A stretch of 64,000 nt of DNA from Streptomyces sp. NBC_00461 (GCF_036013935.1 NZ_CP107902.1:6667001-6731000), one strand, 5' to 3'. Positions 27,372 through 42,122 are shown, counted from the first letter of the stretch. Made by a program: numbers and translations. The notes: generated by a model from the sequence alone, not told the origin.

Positions 27372-28019
27372 ATGGCACGGCGATACGACACCAACGACGC
27401 GACGGACCGTACGACGGGTCTGCGCGAGGCCGCGTCCGCCGTCCGTCGTGGCGAGCTGGTCGTCCTCCCGACCGACACGGTGTACGGCATCGGCGCCGAC
27501 GCGTTCTCCTCGGAAGCCGTCGTCGATCTGCTGGAGGCCAAGGGCCGGGGCCGCAACATGCCCACCCCCGTGCTGATCGGCTCCCCGAACACGCTCCACG
27601 GCCTGGTCACGGACTTCTCGGAGATGGCCTGGGAACTCGTCGACGCGTTCTGGCCGGGCGCGCTCACGCTCGTCGCCAAGCACCAGCCGTCCCTGCAGTG
27701 GGACCTGGGCGACACCCGTGGCACCGTCGCCCTGCGCATGCCGCTGCACCCGGTCGCCATCGAGCTGCTCACCGAGGTCGGCCCCATGGCCGTCTCCTCC
27801 GCCAACCTCACCGGCCACCCGGCGCCGGAGGACTGTGACGCCGCGCAGGAGATGCTCGGCGACTCCGTCTCCGTCTACCTCGACGGCGGCCCGACGCCCG
27901 CCAACGTCCCCTCCTCCATCGTCGACGTCACCGGCCCGGTACCGGTGCTGCTGCGTGCCGGTGCGCTGTCGGCGGACGAGCTGCGGAAGGTCGTACCCGA
28001 CCTCGAGGTGGCGAATTGA
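27372..28019 (+). CDS. L-threonylcarbamoyladenylate synthase (Sua5/YrdC)
   Basis: This 215-aa protein is a YrdC-fold enzyme that makes threonylcarbamoyl-AMP from threonine, bicarbonate and ATP for the t6A37 modification of tRNAs reading ANN codons. Signature parts are VVLPTDTVYGIGADAFS, FWPGALTLV, VALRMPLHP and MAVSSANLTGHPAP. It has only the YrdC domain, without the Sua5 C-terminal domain. GAGGAGG precedes the ATG. The stop overlaps the next gene, so the two are coupled. Confidence 0.93.
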   Translation: MARRYDTNDATDRTTGLREAASAVRRGELVVLPTDTVYGIGADAFSSEAVVDLLEAKGRGRNMPTPVLIGSPNTLHGLVTDFSEMAWELVDAFWPGALTLVAKHQPSLQWDLGDTRGTVALRMPLHPVAIELLTEVGPMAVSSANLTGHPAPEDCDAAQEMLGDSVSVYLDGGPTPANVPSSIVDVTGPVPVLLRAGALSADELRKVVPDLEVAN

Positions 28020-28696
28020 CGGCCCCTGACGCGGGGCGTGGCATAGGCAACGGGGAACGTGCCACGGAGATCACGACGACGTTCGTCGGGCTTCCACGCG
28101 ACTGTTTCCGCATCCTCCACGTCAGCACCGGCAACGTGTGCCGCTCGCCCATCACCGAGCGGCTGACCCGCCATTACGTGACGCAGCGGCTCGGCGTGCT
28201 CGGTGGCGCGCTGATCGTGGAGAGCGCGGGCACCTGGGGCCACGAGGGCGCACCCATGGAGGCGAACGCGGAGGCGGTCCTCGCCGACTTCGGCGCGGAC
28301 GCCTCCGGCTTCATGGGCCGGGAGCTGCTCGACGAGCACGTCATCATGGCCGACCTCGTCCTGACGGCGACCCGCGACCACCGTGCGCAGGTCATCTCCA
28401 TGGGCCACTCGGCGGGCCTGCGCACCTTCACGCTGAAGGAGTTCACCCGCCTGGTGCGGGCGATCGACCCGGCGACCCTGCCGCCGCTGGAGGAGGGTGT
28501 GGTCGCGCGCGCCCGGGCCCTGGTCCGCGCGGCGGCGGCTCTACGCGGGTGGCTCCTGGCGCCGACGGCGGAAGCGGACGAGGTGTACGACCCCTACGGC
28601 GCCCCGCTGACCTTCTTCCGGTCCGTCGGGGACGAGATACACCAGGCGGTGGACCCGGTCGTCACGGCGCTCACCGGTGTACCCGCAAGGGCGTAA
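28016..28696 (+). CDS. LMW phosphatase-like protein, catalytic Cys lost
   Basis: This 226-aa protein has the low-molecular-weight tyrosine phosphatase fold. The P-loop, however, reads HVSTGNVCRSPITE (residues 35-48), where active members have C-x-G-N-x-C-R-S. The position of the nucleophile is Ser37, while Cys42, Arg43 and Ser44 remain. A possible general-acid DP pair lies near the C-terminus (VYDPYG). It is therefore probably inactive as a phosphatase, or works differently, perhaps as a phosphotyrosine binder. A C-terminal half longer than usual (EFTRLVRAI..., ARALVRAAAAL) is also seen. The start is TTG, overlapping the Sua5 stop. Confidence 0.8.
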   Translation: MTAPDAGRGIGNGERATEITTTFVGLPRDCFRILHVSTGNVCRSPITERLTRHYVTQRLGVLGGALIVESAGTWGHEGAPMEANAEAVLADFGADASGFMGRELLDEHVIMADLVLTATRDHRAQVISMGHSAGLRTFTLKEFTRLVRAIDPATLPPLEEGVVARARALVRAAAALRGWLLAPTAEADEVYDPYGAPLTFFRSVGDEIHQAVDPVVTALTGVPARA

Positions 28697-28765
28697 CAAC
28701 CGAGCATCTCACCGGTCCCGGGCCTACATTGGTCGTACGTCACCGTCGACGCCCCGGAGCCCATC

Positions 28766-30004
28766 ATGCCGGTCACCCATACCCTTGAGGCCGATGTCCT
28801 GCGCCGGCAGGACCCGGAGCTGGCCGAGATCCTGCTCGGTGAGCTCGACCGGCAGTCGACGACGCTGCAGCTCATCGCCGCCGAGAACTTCACCTCGCCC
28901 GCCGTGCTGTCCGCGCTCGGCTCACCCCTGGCCAACAAGTACGCCGAGGGCTACCCCGGTGCCCGGCACCACGGCGGCTGCGAGATCGTCGACGTGGCCG
29001 AGCGCCTCGCCGTGGACCGCGCGAAGGCCCTGTTCGGCGCCGAGCACGCCAATGTGCAGTCGCACTCCGGGTCCTCCGCCGTACTGGCCACCTACGCGGC
29101 GCTCCTGCGGCCCGGCGACACCGTCCTCGCCCTCGGCCTCCCCTACGGCGGTCACCTGACGCACGGCTCGCCCGCCAACTTCTCCGGCCGCTGGTTCGAC
29201 TTCGTCGGCTACGGCGTCGACGCGGAGACCGGTCTCATCGACTACGAGCAGGTGCGCTCGCTCGCCCGTACCCACCGCCCCAAGGCGATCGTGTGCGGGT
29301 CGATCGCCTATCCCCGGCACATCGACTACGCCCTCTTCCGCGAGGTCGCCGACGAGGCCGGGGCGTATCTCATCGCCGACGCCGCCCATCCCATCGGACT
29401 CGTCGCGGGGGGCGCGGCGCCCAGCCCGGTGCCGTACGCCGACGTGGTCTGCGCGACCACGCACAAGGTGCTGCGCGGGCCGCGCGGCGGGATGATCCTG
29501 TGCGGCGCCGACCTGGCGGAACGGGTCGACCGGGCCGTTTTCCCCTTCACCCAGGGCGGCGCGCAGATGCACACCATCGCCGCCAAGGCCGTCGCGTTCG
29601 GCGAGGCGGCGACACCGGCCTTCACCGCGTACGCCCATCAGGTGGTCGCCAACGCGCGGGTGCTCGCGGCCGGGCTGGCCGCTCAGGGGCTGGTCGTGAC
29701 CACCGGCGGCACGGACACGCACCTGATCACCGCCGACCCGGCCCCCCTCGGCGTCGACGGCCGCACCGCGCGCGGCAGGCTCGCCGCGGCCGGCATGGTG
29801 CTCGACTGCTGCGCGCTGCCGCACGGCGACGCCCGCGGCCTGCGGCTGGGCACGGCCGCGGTGACCACGCAGGGCATGGGCAAGGAGGAGATGGACCGGA
29901 TCGCCGTGCTGTTCGCAGACGTGTTGCGGGGCGGGACCGAGAGCCAGAAGGCGCGTGACGAGGTGCGTGAGCTCACCGGTAGATTTCTGCCGTACACCGG
30001 CTGA
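28766..30004 (+). CDS. glyA: Serine hydroxymethyltransferase
   Basis: This 412-aa PLP enzyme interconverts serine and glycine with tetrahydrofolate. It shows ENFTSPAVLSALGSPLANKYAEGYPG, the PLP His/Asp region IADAAHPIGLVAGG and the PLP lysine in TTHKVLRGPRGG. Length is normal. It is probably one of two or more copies in the genome, since Streptomyces usually keep another glyA near the glycine cleavage genes, so a narrower or secondary role is possible. It stands 70 bases behind the phosphatase-like gene. Confidence 0.92.
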   Translation: MPVTHTLEADVLRRQDPELAEILLGELDRQSTTLQLIAAENFTSPAVLSALGSPLANKYAEGYPGARHHGGCEIVDVAERLAVDRAKALFGAEHANVQSHSGSSAVLATYAALLRPGDTVLALGLPYGGHLTHGSPANFSGRWFDFVGYGVDAETGLIDYEQVRSLARTHRPKAIVCGSIAYPRHIDYALFREVADEAGAYLIADAAHPIGLVAGGAAPSPVPYADVVCATTHKVLRGPRGGMILCGADLAERVDRAVFPFTQGGAQMHTIAAKAVAFGEAATPAFTAYAHQVVANARVLAAGLAAQGLVVTTGGTDTHLITADPAPLGVDGRTARGRLAAAGMVLDCCALPHGDARGLRLGTAAVTTQGMGKEEMDRIAVLFADVLRGGTESQKARDEVRELTGRFLPYTG

Positions 30005-30154
30005 GCGGGGGTAGACGCACCTGCGTACACCTGGATGCAGCCTGCGTGCACAGGCACGCGTGCAACCATCGTCGCTACCCGGAAGTCCCCACTCATATGC
30101 GTCCGTCGCTAGGGTGTGGGGCTGAGATGGCCAGCGAGACCTGTGGGGAAGCCT

Positions 30155-31483
30155 GTGCGTGAATATCTGCTGACGCTCTGCATCACGGCCGCGGTGACGT
30201 ACCTGCTGACAGGGCCGGTACGGAAGTTCGCGATCGTGGCCGGAGCCATGCCGCAGATCAGGGCCCGTGACGTGCACCGGGAGCCCACTCCGCGCCTCGG
30301 CGGTATCGCCATGTTCTTCGGCCTGTGCGCCGGACTGCTGGTCGCCGACCACCTCACCAACCTCAGCGAGGTCTTCGAGAAGTCGAACGAACCGCGGGCA
30401 CTGCTCTCCGGAGCGGCGCTGATCTGGCTGATCGGCGTCCTGGACGACAAGTTCGAGATCGACGCCCTGATCAAGCTGGGCGGCCAGATGATCGCCGCCG
30501 GCGTCATGGTCATGCAGGGTCTGACGATCCTGTGGCTGCCCATCCCGACCGTCGGCAACGTCGCGCTGACGCAGTGGCAGGGCACCCTGCTGACGGTGGC
30601 GCTCGTCGTCATCACCATCAACGCGGTGAACTTCGTGGACGGCCTCGACGGCCTGGCCTCCGGCATGGTGTGCATCGCGGCCTGCGCGTTCTTCCTGTAC
30701 GCCTACCGGATCTGGTACTCGTACGGCATCGAGGCCGCCGCCCCGGCCACGCTCTTCTCGGCGATCCTGATGGGCATGTGCATCGGCTTCCTGCCGCACA
30801 ACATGCACCCGGCCCGGATCTTCATGGGCGACTCCGGCTCGATGCTGATCGGCCTGGTGCTGGCGGCGGGCGCGATCTCCATCACCGGACAGGTCGACCC
30901 GGACGCGCTGAAGCTGTTCACCGGTTCCGAGAAGGCGGCCGTGCACCAGACGGTGCCCGTCTACATTCCGCTGCTGCTGCCGCTGACGATCATCGCGGTG
31001 CCCACCGCCGACCTGGTGCTGGCGATCGTCCGCCGCACCTGGAAGGGGCAGTCGCCGTTCGCCGCCGACCGCGGGCACCTGCACCACCGGCTCCTGGAGA
31101 TCGGGCACTCGCACAGCCGGGCCGTGCTGATCATGTACTTCTGGTCCGCGCTGATCGCGTTCGGCGCGCTCGGCTACTCGGTCAACTCGGCGTCCATGTG
31201 GATCGTCCTGGGCGTCGTGATCCTCAGCTCGATCGGTCTGCTGCTGCTCCTGCTGCCGCGCTTCACGCCGCGTGCCCCGCGCTGGGCCGAGCACTTCGTA
31301 CCGCCGCGCTACCGCCGCCGCAGGGCCGTCGCCGAGTCCGCGTCGACCCCGGCGCAGCCGGCCACGGTCGAGGAGGAGCAGCGCCCTCCGGTCGCCGCCG
31401 GTGTGCCGGGAGTGAACGGTGCGACCGCCCTGGGGACCCGATCGCGCTTCCTGGACCGGCGCAAGGCCGGGACGCCGCGCTGA
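30155..31483 (+). CDS. MraY/WecA-type phospho-sugar transferase
   Basis: This 442-aa integral membrane enzyme has about eleven helices and the polyprenyl-phosphate sugar-1-phosphate transferase motifs: LGGIAMFFG, LDDKFEI, NFVDGLDGLASG, and HLHHRLLEIGHS in the last cytoplasmic loop. It would move a HexNAc-1-phosphate onto undecaprenyl or decaprenyl phosphate, the first step of a cell wall glycopolymer such as teichoic acid or arabinogalactan linker. The GTG at 30155 starts just before the first helix and follows GGGGAA. About 60 C-terminal residues are hydrophilic. It fits functionally with the LCP gene upstream. Confidence 0.9.
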   Translation: MREYLLTLCITAAVTYLLTGPVRKFAIVAGAMPQIRARDVHREPTPRLGGIAMFFGLCAGLLVADHLTNLSEVFEKSNEPRALLSGAALIWLIGVLDDKFEIDALIKLGGQMIAAGVMVMQGLTILWLPIPTVGNVALTQWQGTLLTVALVVITINAVNFVDGLDGLASGMVCIAACAFFLYAYRIWYSYGIEAAAPATLFSAILMGMCIGFLPHNMHPARIFMGDSGSMLIGLVLAAGAISITGQVDPDALKLFTGSEKAAVHQTVPVYIPLLLPLTIIAVPTADLVLAIVRRTWKGQSPFAADRGHLHHRLLEIGHSHSRAVLIMYFWSALIAFGALGYSVNSASMWIVLGVVILSSIGLLLLLLPRFTPRAPRWAEHFVPPRYRRRRAVAESASTPAQPATVEEEQRPPVAAGVPGVNGATALGTRSRFLDRRKAGTPR

Positions 31484-31787
31484 CCTCGGCAAGGTAAGAA
31501 TCTGACTAGAGCATTGCCAACTCGTGGGGGAGTAAAGCTCCCCAATACCAGACATACACACCTGGTTTTTGCACAGACGCGCGCTGTCACTCTCATGTGT
31601 GACAGCGAGCACACCAACTAGGTAAAGACCGCATCAAATAGTTTGTGATACGGTTCACGAGAACCCCCGGACAGAGCCGAAGGACCGTAGTGCGACGGTT
31701 CATTGGCCGTGAGTTCCCCTCTCGATCCGGGACTACGCTCGTCCATGACGACACCCCCCCGCCCCCTGTGAAAGCGGAGTTGCCGCC
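31484..31787. other. Promoter region of the atp operon
   Basis: No gene is seen. A hairpin GGGGAG/CTCCCC (31527-31543) may end the upstream transcript. A 9-bp inverted repeat CGCTGTCAC/GTGACAGCG spans 31582-31607 with an 8-base gap, the form of an operator. The area is AT-richer than its surroundings, as expected of a strong promoter region for the ATP synthase operon, but I cannot fix the promoter boxes. Confidence 0.5.
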
Positions 31788-32225
31788 ATGCCGTCCAATG
31801 ACGCCCGGAACCTCTTGCAGACCGCTGTGCCCACAGCAGCTGCCGGCGCGATTGTCGTCGCCGTCAGCGCTGGGGTCGCCGGTGGCAAAGGTGCGCTCGG
31901 TGCGGCGGTCGGCACGGTGCTCGCGATCCTCTTCATGGGAATCGGTCTGTACGTCCTGCAGTGGGTGGCAAAAACGCTCCCGCAGTTGTTCCAGGCCATG
32001 GGGCTGATGCTCTACGTCGCCCAGCTCCTGCTGCTCCTGATCTTCGTGGCCGTCTTCAAGAACACCCATCTCTTCAACGCGAAGACGTTCGCCGTCTCGC
32101 TCGTCGTCTCGACCGTCGTGTGGATGGCTGCGCAGGCTCGTGCGCACATGAAAGCCAAGCTTTTCTACATCGACCCGGACTCCGAGAAGAGTGGCAAATC
32201 CGAGAAGACCGGGTCGTCGTCGTGA
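31788..32225 (+). CDS. atpI: ATP synthase protein I
   Basis: This 145-aa protein has four membrane helices and a charged, Ser/Lys-rich C-terminus. AtpI proteins open atp operons and help c-ring assembly or Mg uptake for it, and are not part of the final enzyme. Position as the first gene before atpB supports the call more than its poorly conserved sequence does. Confidence 0.85.
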   Translation: MPSNDARNLLQTAVPTAAAGAIVVAVSAGVAGGKGALGAAVGTVLAILFMGIGLYVLQWVAKTLPQLFQAMGLMLYVAQLLLLLIFVAVFKNTHLFNAKTFAVSLVVSTVVWMAAQARAHMKAKLFYIDPDSEKSGKSEKTGSSS

Positions 32226-32450
32226 GGAGTAGGGGCGGGATAAGGGCTTGTGAGATCTCCTGCTATCGTCCGGTGCCAACTGCGGCATCGCGGGCGCGGG
32301 CATTCGAGCTGACGCTTGCTCAATCGCGAGGCTTGAAGCCCCCCAGCCGCCCTCACATCCGTAACACCAGTCCGGTGCCGACCAGCGGCTTCGCGCCGCG
32401 CCGACACAACGAGGTTGCCCTACCCATGCGTCATGCCGAAGGAGCCCGTG

Positions 32451-33592
<1,142 letters not shown>

Positions 33593-33630
33593 TCAGCCCT
33601 TACCGACACGCATCGACGAAAGGCACTGAT

Positions 33631-34182
33631 GTGATCGCCAACCACTTGGTACAGCTGGCGGCCGAGGAGAAGCAGAACCCCCTCGTCCCGGCCGGTCCCG
33701 AGCTGCTCGTCGGCGCCCTTGCCTTCGCCATCGTGTTCTTCTTCTTCTGGAAGAAGCTGCTCCCGAACATCAACAAGGTTCTGGAGGAGCGCCGCGAGGC
33801 GATCGAGGGTGGCATCGAGAAGGCCGAGGCGGCTCAGGTCGAGGCCCAGAGCGTCCTTGAGCAGTACAAGGCCCAGCTCGCCGAGGCCCGGCACGAGGCC
33901 GCGCGTCTGCGCCAGGAGGCGCAGGAGCAGGGTGCCGCGCTCATCACCGAGATGCGCGCCGAAGGCCAGCGGCAGCGCGAGGAGATCGTCGCCGCCGGTC
34001 ACGCGCAGATCGAGGCCGACCGCAAGGCCGCCGCGTCCGCGCTGCGGCAGGACGTCGGTCACCTCGCGACCGAGCTGGCCGGCAAGCTCGTCGGCGAGTC
34101 CCTTGAGGACCACGCCCGGCAGAGCCGTGTCATCGACCGTTTCCTCGAGGACCTTGAGGAGAAGGCCGAGGCCACCCGATGA
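33631..34182 (+). CDS. atpF: ATP synthase subunit b
   Basis: Subunit b, 183 aa, is the peripheral stalk: one membrane helix (about residues 20-40, ending FFFFWKKLLP) and a long Glu/Ala/Arg coiled coil. GTG at 33631 follows GAAAGG by seven bases, whereas an upstream frame start has no site. Its stop overlaps the atpH start (ATGA). Confidence 0.94.
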   Translation: MIANHLVQLAAEEKQNPLVPAGPELLVGALAFAIVFFFFWKKLLPNINKVLEERREAIEGGIEKAEAAQVEAQSVLEQYKAQLAEARHEAARLRQEAQEQGAALITEMRAEGQRQREEIVAAGHAQIEADRKAAASALRQDVGHLATELAGKLVGESLEDHARQSRVIDRFLEDLEEKAEATR

Positions 34183-34994
34183 ACGGAGCGAGCCGCGAGG
34201 CCCTGGCAGCCGCACGCGAGCGTCTCGACGCGCTGACGGACGCGACGTCCGTCGACGCGGCGCAGCTCGCCGACGAGCTGGCCGCCGTCACCGCGCTGCT
34301 CGACCGCGAGGTGTCGCTGCGTCGGGTCCTGACCGACCCGGCGCAGGCCGGTGAGGCCAAGGCCGAGCTGGCCCAGCGTCTGCTCGGTTCTCAGGTCGGC
34401 GGGGCGACCGCCGACCTGGTGTCCGGCATGGTGCGCTCCCGCTGGTCGCAGTCGCGTGACCTGGTGGACTCGCTGGAGGAGCTGGCGAACACCGCCGAGC
34501 TCACCGCGGCCCAGCAGGCGGGCTCGCTCGACGACGTCGAGGACGAACTGTTCCGGTTCGGCCGGATCGTCGCCTCGAACACCGGGCTGCGCGCCGCACT
34601 GACCGACCGCAAGGCCACCGCCGCCGCCAAGATCGAGCTGCTGCACCGGCTGCTCGGCGGGCGGGCCGCCGCGACGACCGAGCGTCTTGTGACGCGCCTT
34701 GTTACCGCGCCGCGGGGACGTAGCCTGGAGTCGGGACTGGAGTCCCTGTCCAAGCTCGCCGCCGAGCGCCGGAAGCGTCTGGTCGCCGTCGTCACCTCGG
34801 CGGTGCCGCTGAGTGACTCGCAGAAGCAGCGCCTGGGCGCCGCTCTCGCGAAGCTCTACGGCCACAAGATGCACCTCAACATCGACGTGGACCCCGAGGT
34901 CCTCGGCGGGATCCGGGTGCAGGTCGGCGACGAGGTCATCAACGGCTCGATCGCGGACCGCATCGAGGACGCCGGCCGCCGACTGGCGGGCTAG
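34179..34994 (+). CDS. atpH: ATP synthase subunit delta
   Basis: Subunit delta, 271 aa, joins the peripheral stalk to the top of F1. It is longer than the roughly 180 aa of E. coli, as usual in actinobacteria, with the extra length in the helical N-terminal part. The C-terminal part holds the family pattern [22 protein letters not shown]. It overlaps atpF by four bases. Confidence 0.94.
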   Translation: MNGASREALAAARERLDALTDATSVDAAQLADELAAVTALLDREVSLRRVLTDPAQAGEAKAELAQRLLGSQVGGATADLVSGMVRSRWSQSRDLVDSLEELANTAELTAAQQAGSLDDVEDELFRFGRIVASNTGLRAALTDRKATAAAKIELLHRLLGGRAAATTERLVTRLVTAPRGRSLESGLESLSKLAAERRKRLVAVVTSAVPLSDSQKQRLGAALAKLYGHKMHLNIDVDPEVLGGIRVQVGDEVINGSIADRIEDAGRRLAG

Positions 34995-35140
34995 CAGCAA
35001 CTTCACAAGCAAGAACAGCAGTACAGCAGCACAGCAGTACGTACCTACGGCCCGGTTGGGCCGTGCAGAGGATTCCTGGGGGTCGCCCCCAGACCCCCAA
35101 GTTGAAACTTCGGGCCCAACAAGGAGAGCAGGGAACCCAG

Positions 35141-36730
35141 ATGGCGGAGCTCACGATCCGGCCGGAGGAGATCCGGGACGCGCTGGAGAACTTCGTCCAG
35201 TCGTACAAGCCGGACGCGGCCTCGCGCGAGGAGGTCGGTACGGTCACCCTTGCCGGCGACGGCATCGCGAAGGTCGAGGGCCTGCCCTCGGCCATGGCCA
35301 ACGAACTGCTGAAGTTCGAGGACGGCACCCTCGGTCTTGCGCTCAACCTCGAAGAGCGCGAGATCGGTACCGTCATCCTCGGCGAGTTCAGCGGCGTCGA
35401 GGAGGGTCAGCCGGTGCAGCGCACCGGTGAGGTGCTCTCCGTGGCAGTCGGCGAGGGCTACCTCGGCCGCGTCGTCGACCCGCTCGGCAACCCGATCGAC
35501 GGCCTCGGCGAGATCGAGACCAGCGGCCGCCGCGCCCTTGAGCTGCAGGCTCCGGGCGTCATGGCCCGTAAGTCGGTGCACGAGCCGATGGAGACCGGCT
35601 ACAAGGCCGTCGACGCGATGACCCCGATCGGCCGTGGCCAGCGTCAGCTGATCATCGGTGACCGTCAGACCGGCAAGACCGCCCTGGCCGTCGACACGAT
35701 CATCAACCAGCGTGACAACTGGCGCTCGGGCGACCCGAAGAAGCAGGTCCGCTGCGTCTACGTCGCCATCGGCCAGAAGGGCTCGACCATCGCCTCCGTG
35801 CGTGGTGCCCTCGAAGAGGCCGGCGCGCTGGAGTACACGACCATCGTCGCCGCCCCGGCGTCCGACCCGGCCGGCTTCAAGTACCTGGCGCCGTACACCG
35901 GTTCGGCCATCGGTCAGCAGTGGATGTACGAGGGCAAGCACGTCCTCATCATCTTCGACGACCTCTCGAAGCAGGCCGACGCCTACCGCGCCGTGTCCCT
36001 GCTGCTGCGCCGCCCGCCGGGCCGTGAGGCCTACCCGGGTGACGTCTTCTACCTGCACTCCCGTCTGCTGGAGCGCTGCGCGAAGCTCTCGGACGAGCTG
36101 GGTGCCGGTTCGATGACGGGTCTGCCGATCGTCGAGACGAAGGCCAACGACGTCTCCGCGTTCATCCCGACCAACGTCATCTCCATCACCGACGGCCAGT
36201 GCTTCCTGGAGTCGGACCTCTTCAACGCCGGTCAGCGCCCCGCGCTGAACGTCGGTATCTCCGTCTCCCGAGTCGGTGGTTCCGCGCAGCACAAGGCGAT
36301 GAAGCAGGTCTCCGGCCGACTGCGCCTCGACCTCGCCCAGTACCGTGAGCTGGAGGCGTTCGCCGCCTTCGGTTCCGACCTGGACGCCGCGTCGAAGTCG
36401 CAGCTGGAGCGCGGTCAGCGCCTGGTCGAGCTGCTCAAGCAGGCGCAGTACCAGCCGATGCCGACCGAGAACCAGGTCGTCTCCGTGTGGGCCGGTACCA
36501 CCGGCAAGATGGACGACGTCCCGGTCGCCGACGTCCGCCGCTTCGAGAAGGAGCTCCTGGAGTACCTGCACCGCAAGGAGCAGGGCCTCATGACCTCCAT
36601 CAAGGAGGGCGGCAAGATGTCGGACGACACCCTCACCGCCATTGCGGACGCGATCGCCGAGTTCAAGAAGCAGTTCGAGACCTCGGACGGCAAGCTTCTC
36701 GGCGAGGACGCCCCGGCCGCGGCCAAGTGA
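35141..36730 (+). CDS. atpA: ATP synthase subunit alpha
   Basis: Subunit alpha, 529 aa, is the non-catalytic nucleotide subunit of F1. It has Walker [10 protein letters not shown], the [11 protein letters not shown] segment and the signature [14 protein letters not shown]. The ATG at 35141 follows an AAGGAG. The 146-base gap after atpH contains a run of CAGCAGTA-like repeats and no gene. Confidence 0.96.
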   Translation: MAELTIRPEEIRDALENFVQSYKPDAASREEVGTVTLAGDGIAKVEGLPSAMANELLKFEDGTLGLALNLEEREIGTVILGEFSGVEEGQPVQRTGEVLSVAVGEGYLGRVVDPLGNPIDGLGEIETSGRRALELQAPGVMARKSVHEPMETGYKAVDAMTPIGRGQRQLIIGDRQTGKTALAVDTIINQRDNWRSGDPKKQVRCVYVAIGQKGSTIASVRGALEEAGALEYTTIVAAPASDPAGFKYLAPYTGSAIGQQWMYEGKHVLIIFDDLSKQADAYRAVSLLLRRPPGREAYPGDVFYLHSRLLERCAKLSDELGAGSMTGLPIVETKANDVSAFIPTNVISITDGQCFLESDLFNAGQRPALNVGISVSRVGGSAQHKAMKQVSGRLRLDLAQYRELEAFAAFGSDLDAASKSQLERGQRLVELLKQAQYQPMPTENQVVSVWAGTTGKMDDVPVADVRRFEKELLEYLHRKEQGLMTSIKEGGKMSDDTLTAIADAIAEFKKQFETSDGKLLGEDAPAAAK

Positions 36731-36751
36731 CGTAAGGAAGGGACCTGACTC

Positions 36752-39105
<2,354 letters not shown>

Positions 39106-39127
39106 ACTCGGACCGCTGAGTTCGTCT

Positions 39128-39155
39128 GAGGGGGCGGGGCTCGTCCCGCCCCCTC
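39128..39155 (+). terminator. GC hairpin between atpD and atpC
   Basis: An 11-bp perfect stem GAGGGGGCGGG/CCCGCCCCCTC encloses six bases, 23 bases past the atpD stop and before atpC. There is no T-run. It may reduce read-through into atpC or protect the upstream mRNA 3' end. Confidence 0.65.
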
Positions 39156-39222
39156 TACCACGCCCACTAGACTTGTAACCAACACCCGGCCGAACAGCCG
39201 GGTGGTGACCCGAGGAGCCACC

Positions 39223-39597
39223 TTGGCTGCTGAGCTGCACGTCGCGCTGGTCGCGGCCGACCGAGAGGTCTGGTCCGGCGAGGCCACCCTGGTCGTCGCG
39301 CGCACCACGTCCGGCGACATCGGCGTCATGCCCGGTCACCAGCCGCTGCTAGGTGTGCTGGAGTCGGGCCCGGTGACCATCCGTACGAGTGATGGCGGAA
39401 CCGTCATCGCCGCGGTGCACGGCGGTTTCATTTCGTTCGCAGATGACAAGCTGTCGCTGCTGGCCGAGATCGCCGAGCTGTCCGACGAGATCGACGTCCA
39501 GCGCGTGGAGCGCGAGCTCGAGCGCGCGAAGGCGGAGGGCGACGCCGCCGCCGAGCGTCGCGCGGACGTACGACTGCGTGCGGCGACGACGGGCTGA
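39223..39597 (+). CDS. atpC: ATP synthase subunit epsilon
   Basis: Subunit epsilon, 124 aa, sits on the rotor and can inhibit ATP hydrolysis. It has the N-terminal beta sandwich (SGEATLVVARTTSGDIGVMPGHQPLLGVLE in part) and a C-terminal helical hairpin rich in Glu, Arg and Ala. The TTG at 39223 was chosen since GAGGAG lies six bases before it. It ends the operon at a good terminator. Confidence 0.94.
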   Translation: MAAELHVALVAADREVWSGEATLVVARTTSGDIGVMPGHQPLLGVLESGPVTIRTSDGGTVIAAVHGGFISFADDKLSLLAEIAELSDEIDVQRVERELERAKAEGDAAAERRADVRLRAATTG

Positions 39598-39622
39598 ACC
39601 CGCGCAGAGCTGTATGACGTCA

Positions 39623-39670
39623 CTCAGCCGCGGCCGGCACCGGAGCAATCCGGAGCCGACCGCGGCTGAG
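39623..39670 (+). terminator. Terminator of the atp operon
   Basis: Long arms (39623-39643 and 39650-39670, 19 of 21 paired) start CTCAGCCGCGG and end CCGCGGCTGAG. A TTTTTT run follows after about 15 bases. Confidence 0.85.
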
Positions 39671-39733
39671 GCAGATATAGGTGTTTTTTCCGTTCCGTTA
39701 CCTATTTTCGGTACCTAGGAGACGAGGAGGTCG

Positions 39734-40186
39734 GTGTCGATGGTCCTCGCTCTGACTGTGTGCGGAGTCGTTGTCGCCCTTGTGGTGCTGGCGCTGTTCG
39801 TCTTCGGCCTGCGCCGCAGACTGATCCAGCGCTCCGGGGGCACCTTCGACTGTTCGCTGCGCTGGGACGTCCCGGAGAAGTCCGACACCAACGGAAAAGG
39901 CTGGAGCTACGGTGTCGCCCGCTACAACGGCGACCGCATCGAGTGGTACCGCGTCTTCTCCTATGCCTACCGCCCGCGCCGTGTCCTGGAACGCGCCGCC
40001 ATCGAGGTCGCCGGCCGCCGTCTCCCGGAAGGCGAGGAGGAACTGGCCCTTCTCTCCGACGCGGTCATCCTGACCTGTCTGCACCGGGGCACGCGCCTCG
40101 AACTCGCCATGAGCGACGACGCGCTGACCGGGTTCCTCGCCTGGTTGGAGGCGGCCCCGCCCGGCCAGCGCGTCAATGTTGCCTGA
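39734..40186 (+). CDS. DUF2550 family membrane-anchored protein
   Basis: This 150-aa protein has one N-terminal membrane helix and a soluble C-terminal domain with the DUF2550 pattern (FDCSLRW near the start, WYRVFSYAYRPRRVLER in the middle). It follows the atp operon in many actinobacteria, and its function is unknown. GAGGAGG precedes the GTG. An ATG two codons later is possible. It converges with chiC with only five bases between stop codons. Confidence 0.85.
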   Translation: MSMVLALTVCGVVVALVVLALFVFGLRRRLIQRSGGTFDCSLRWDVPEKSDTNGKGWSYGVARYNGDRIEWYRVFSYAYRPRRVLERAAIEVAGRRLPEGEEELALLSDAVILTCLHRGTRLELAMSDDALTGFLAWLEAAPPGQRVNVA

Positions 40187-40191
40187 CAGGC

Positions 40192-42015
<1,824 letters not shown>

Positions 42016-42080
42016 GCTGCGCCTCCTCTTTTCAAGAAGCGGTGGGGGCGCGACTGAGCCTTCACGCCCACGGTGCCGCG

Positions 42081-42122
42081 AGAATAGAAAGGTCTGGACC
42101 ATCGGTCAAGAGGTCTGGACCA
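42081..42122 (-). promoter_or_regulatory. chiC promoter with twin direct repeats
   Basis: On the minus strand a -35 TTGACC (42104-42109) is followed after exactly 17 bases by a -10 TATTCT (42081-42086). Two identical 12-base repeats TGGTCCAGACCT (42111-42122 and 42090-42101), 21 bases apart, flank the -35 box, one upstream and one in the spacer. They resemble the direct repeats known in Streptomyces chitinase promoters and the DasR site (TGGTCTAGACCA type). Confidence 0.85.

Noticed and set aside
28922..31612. Long minus-strand frame opposite glyA and the MraY/WecA-type gene
   Set aside because: Asp/His/Arg-rich shadow without a domain or ribosome site.
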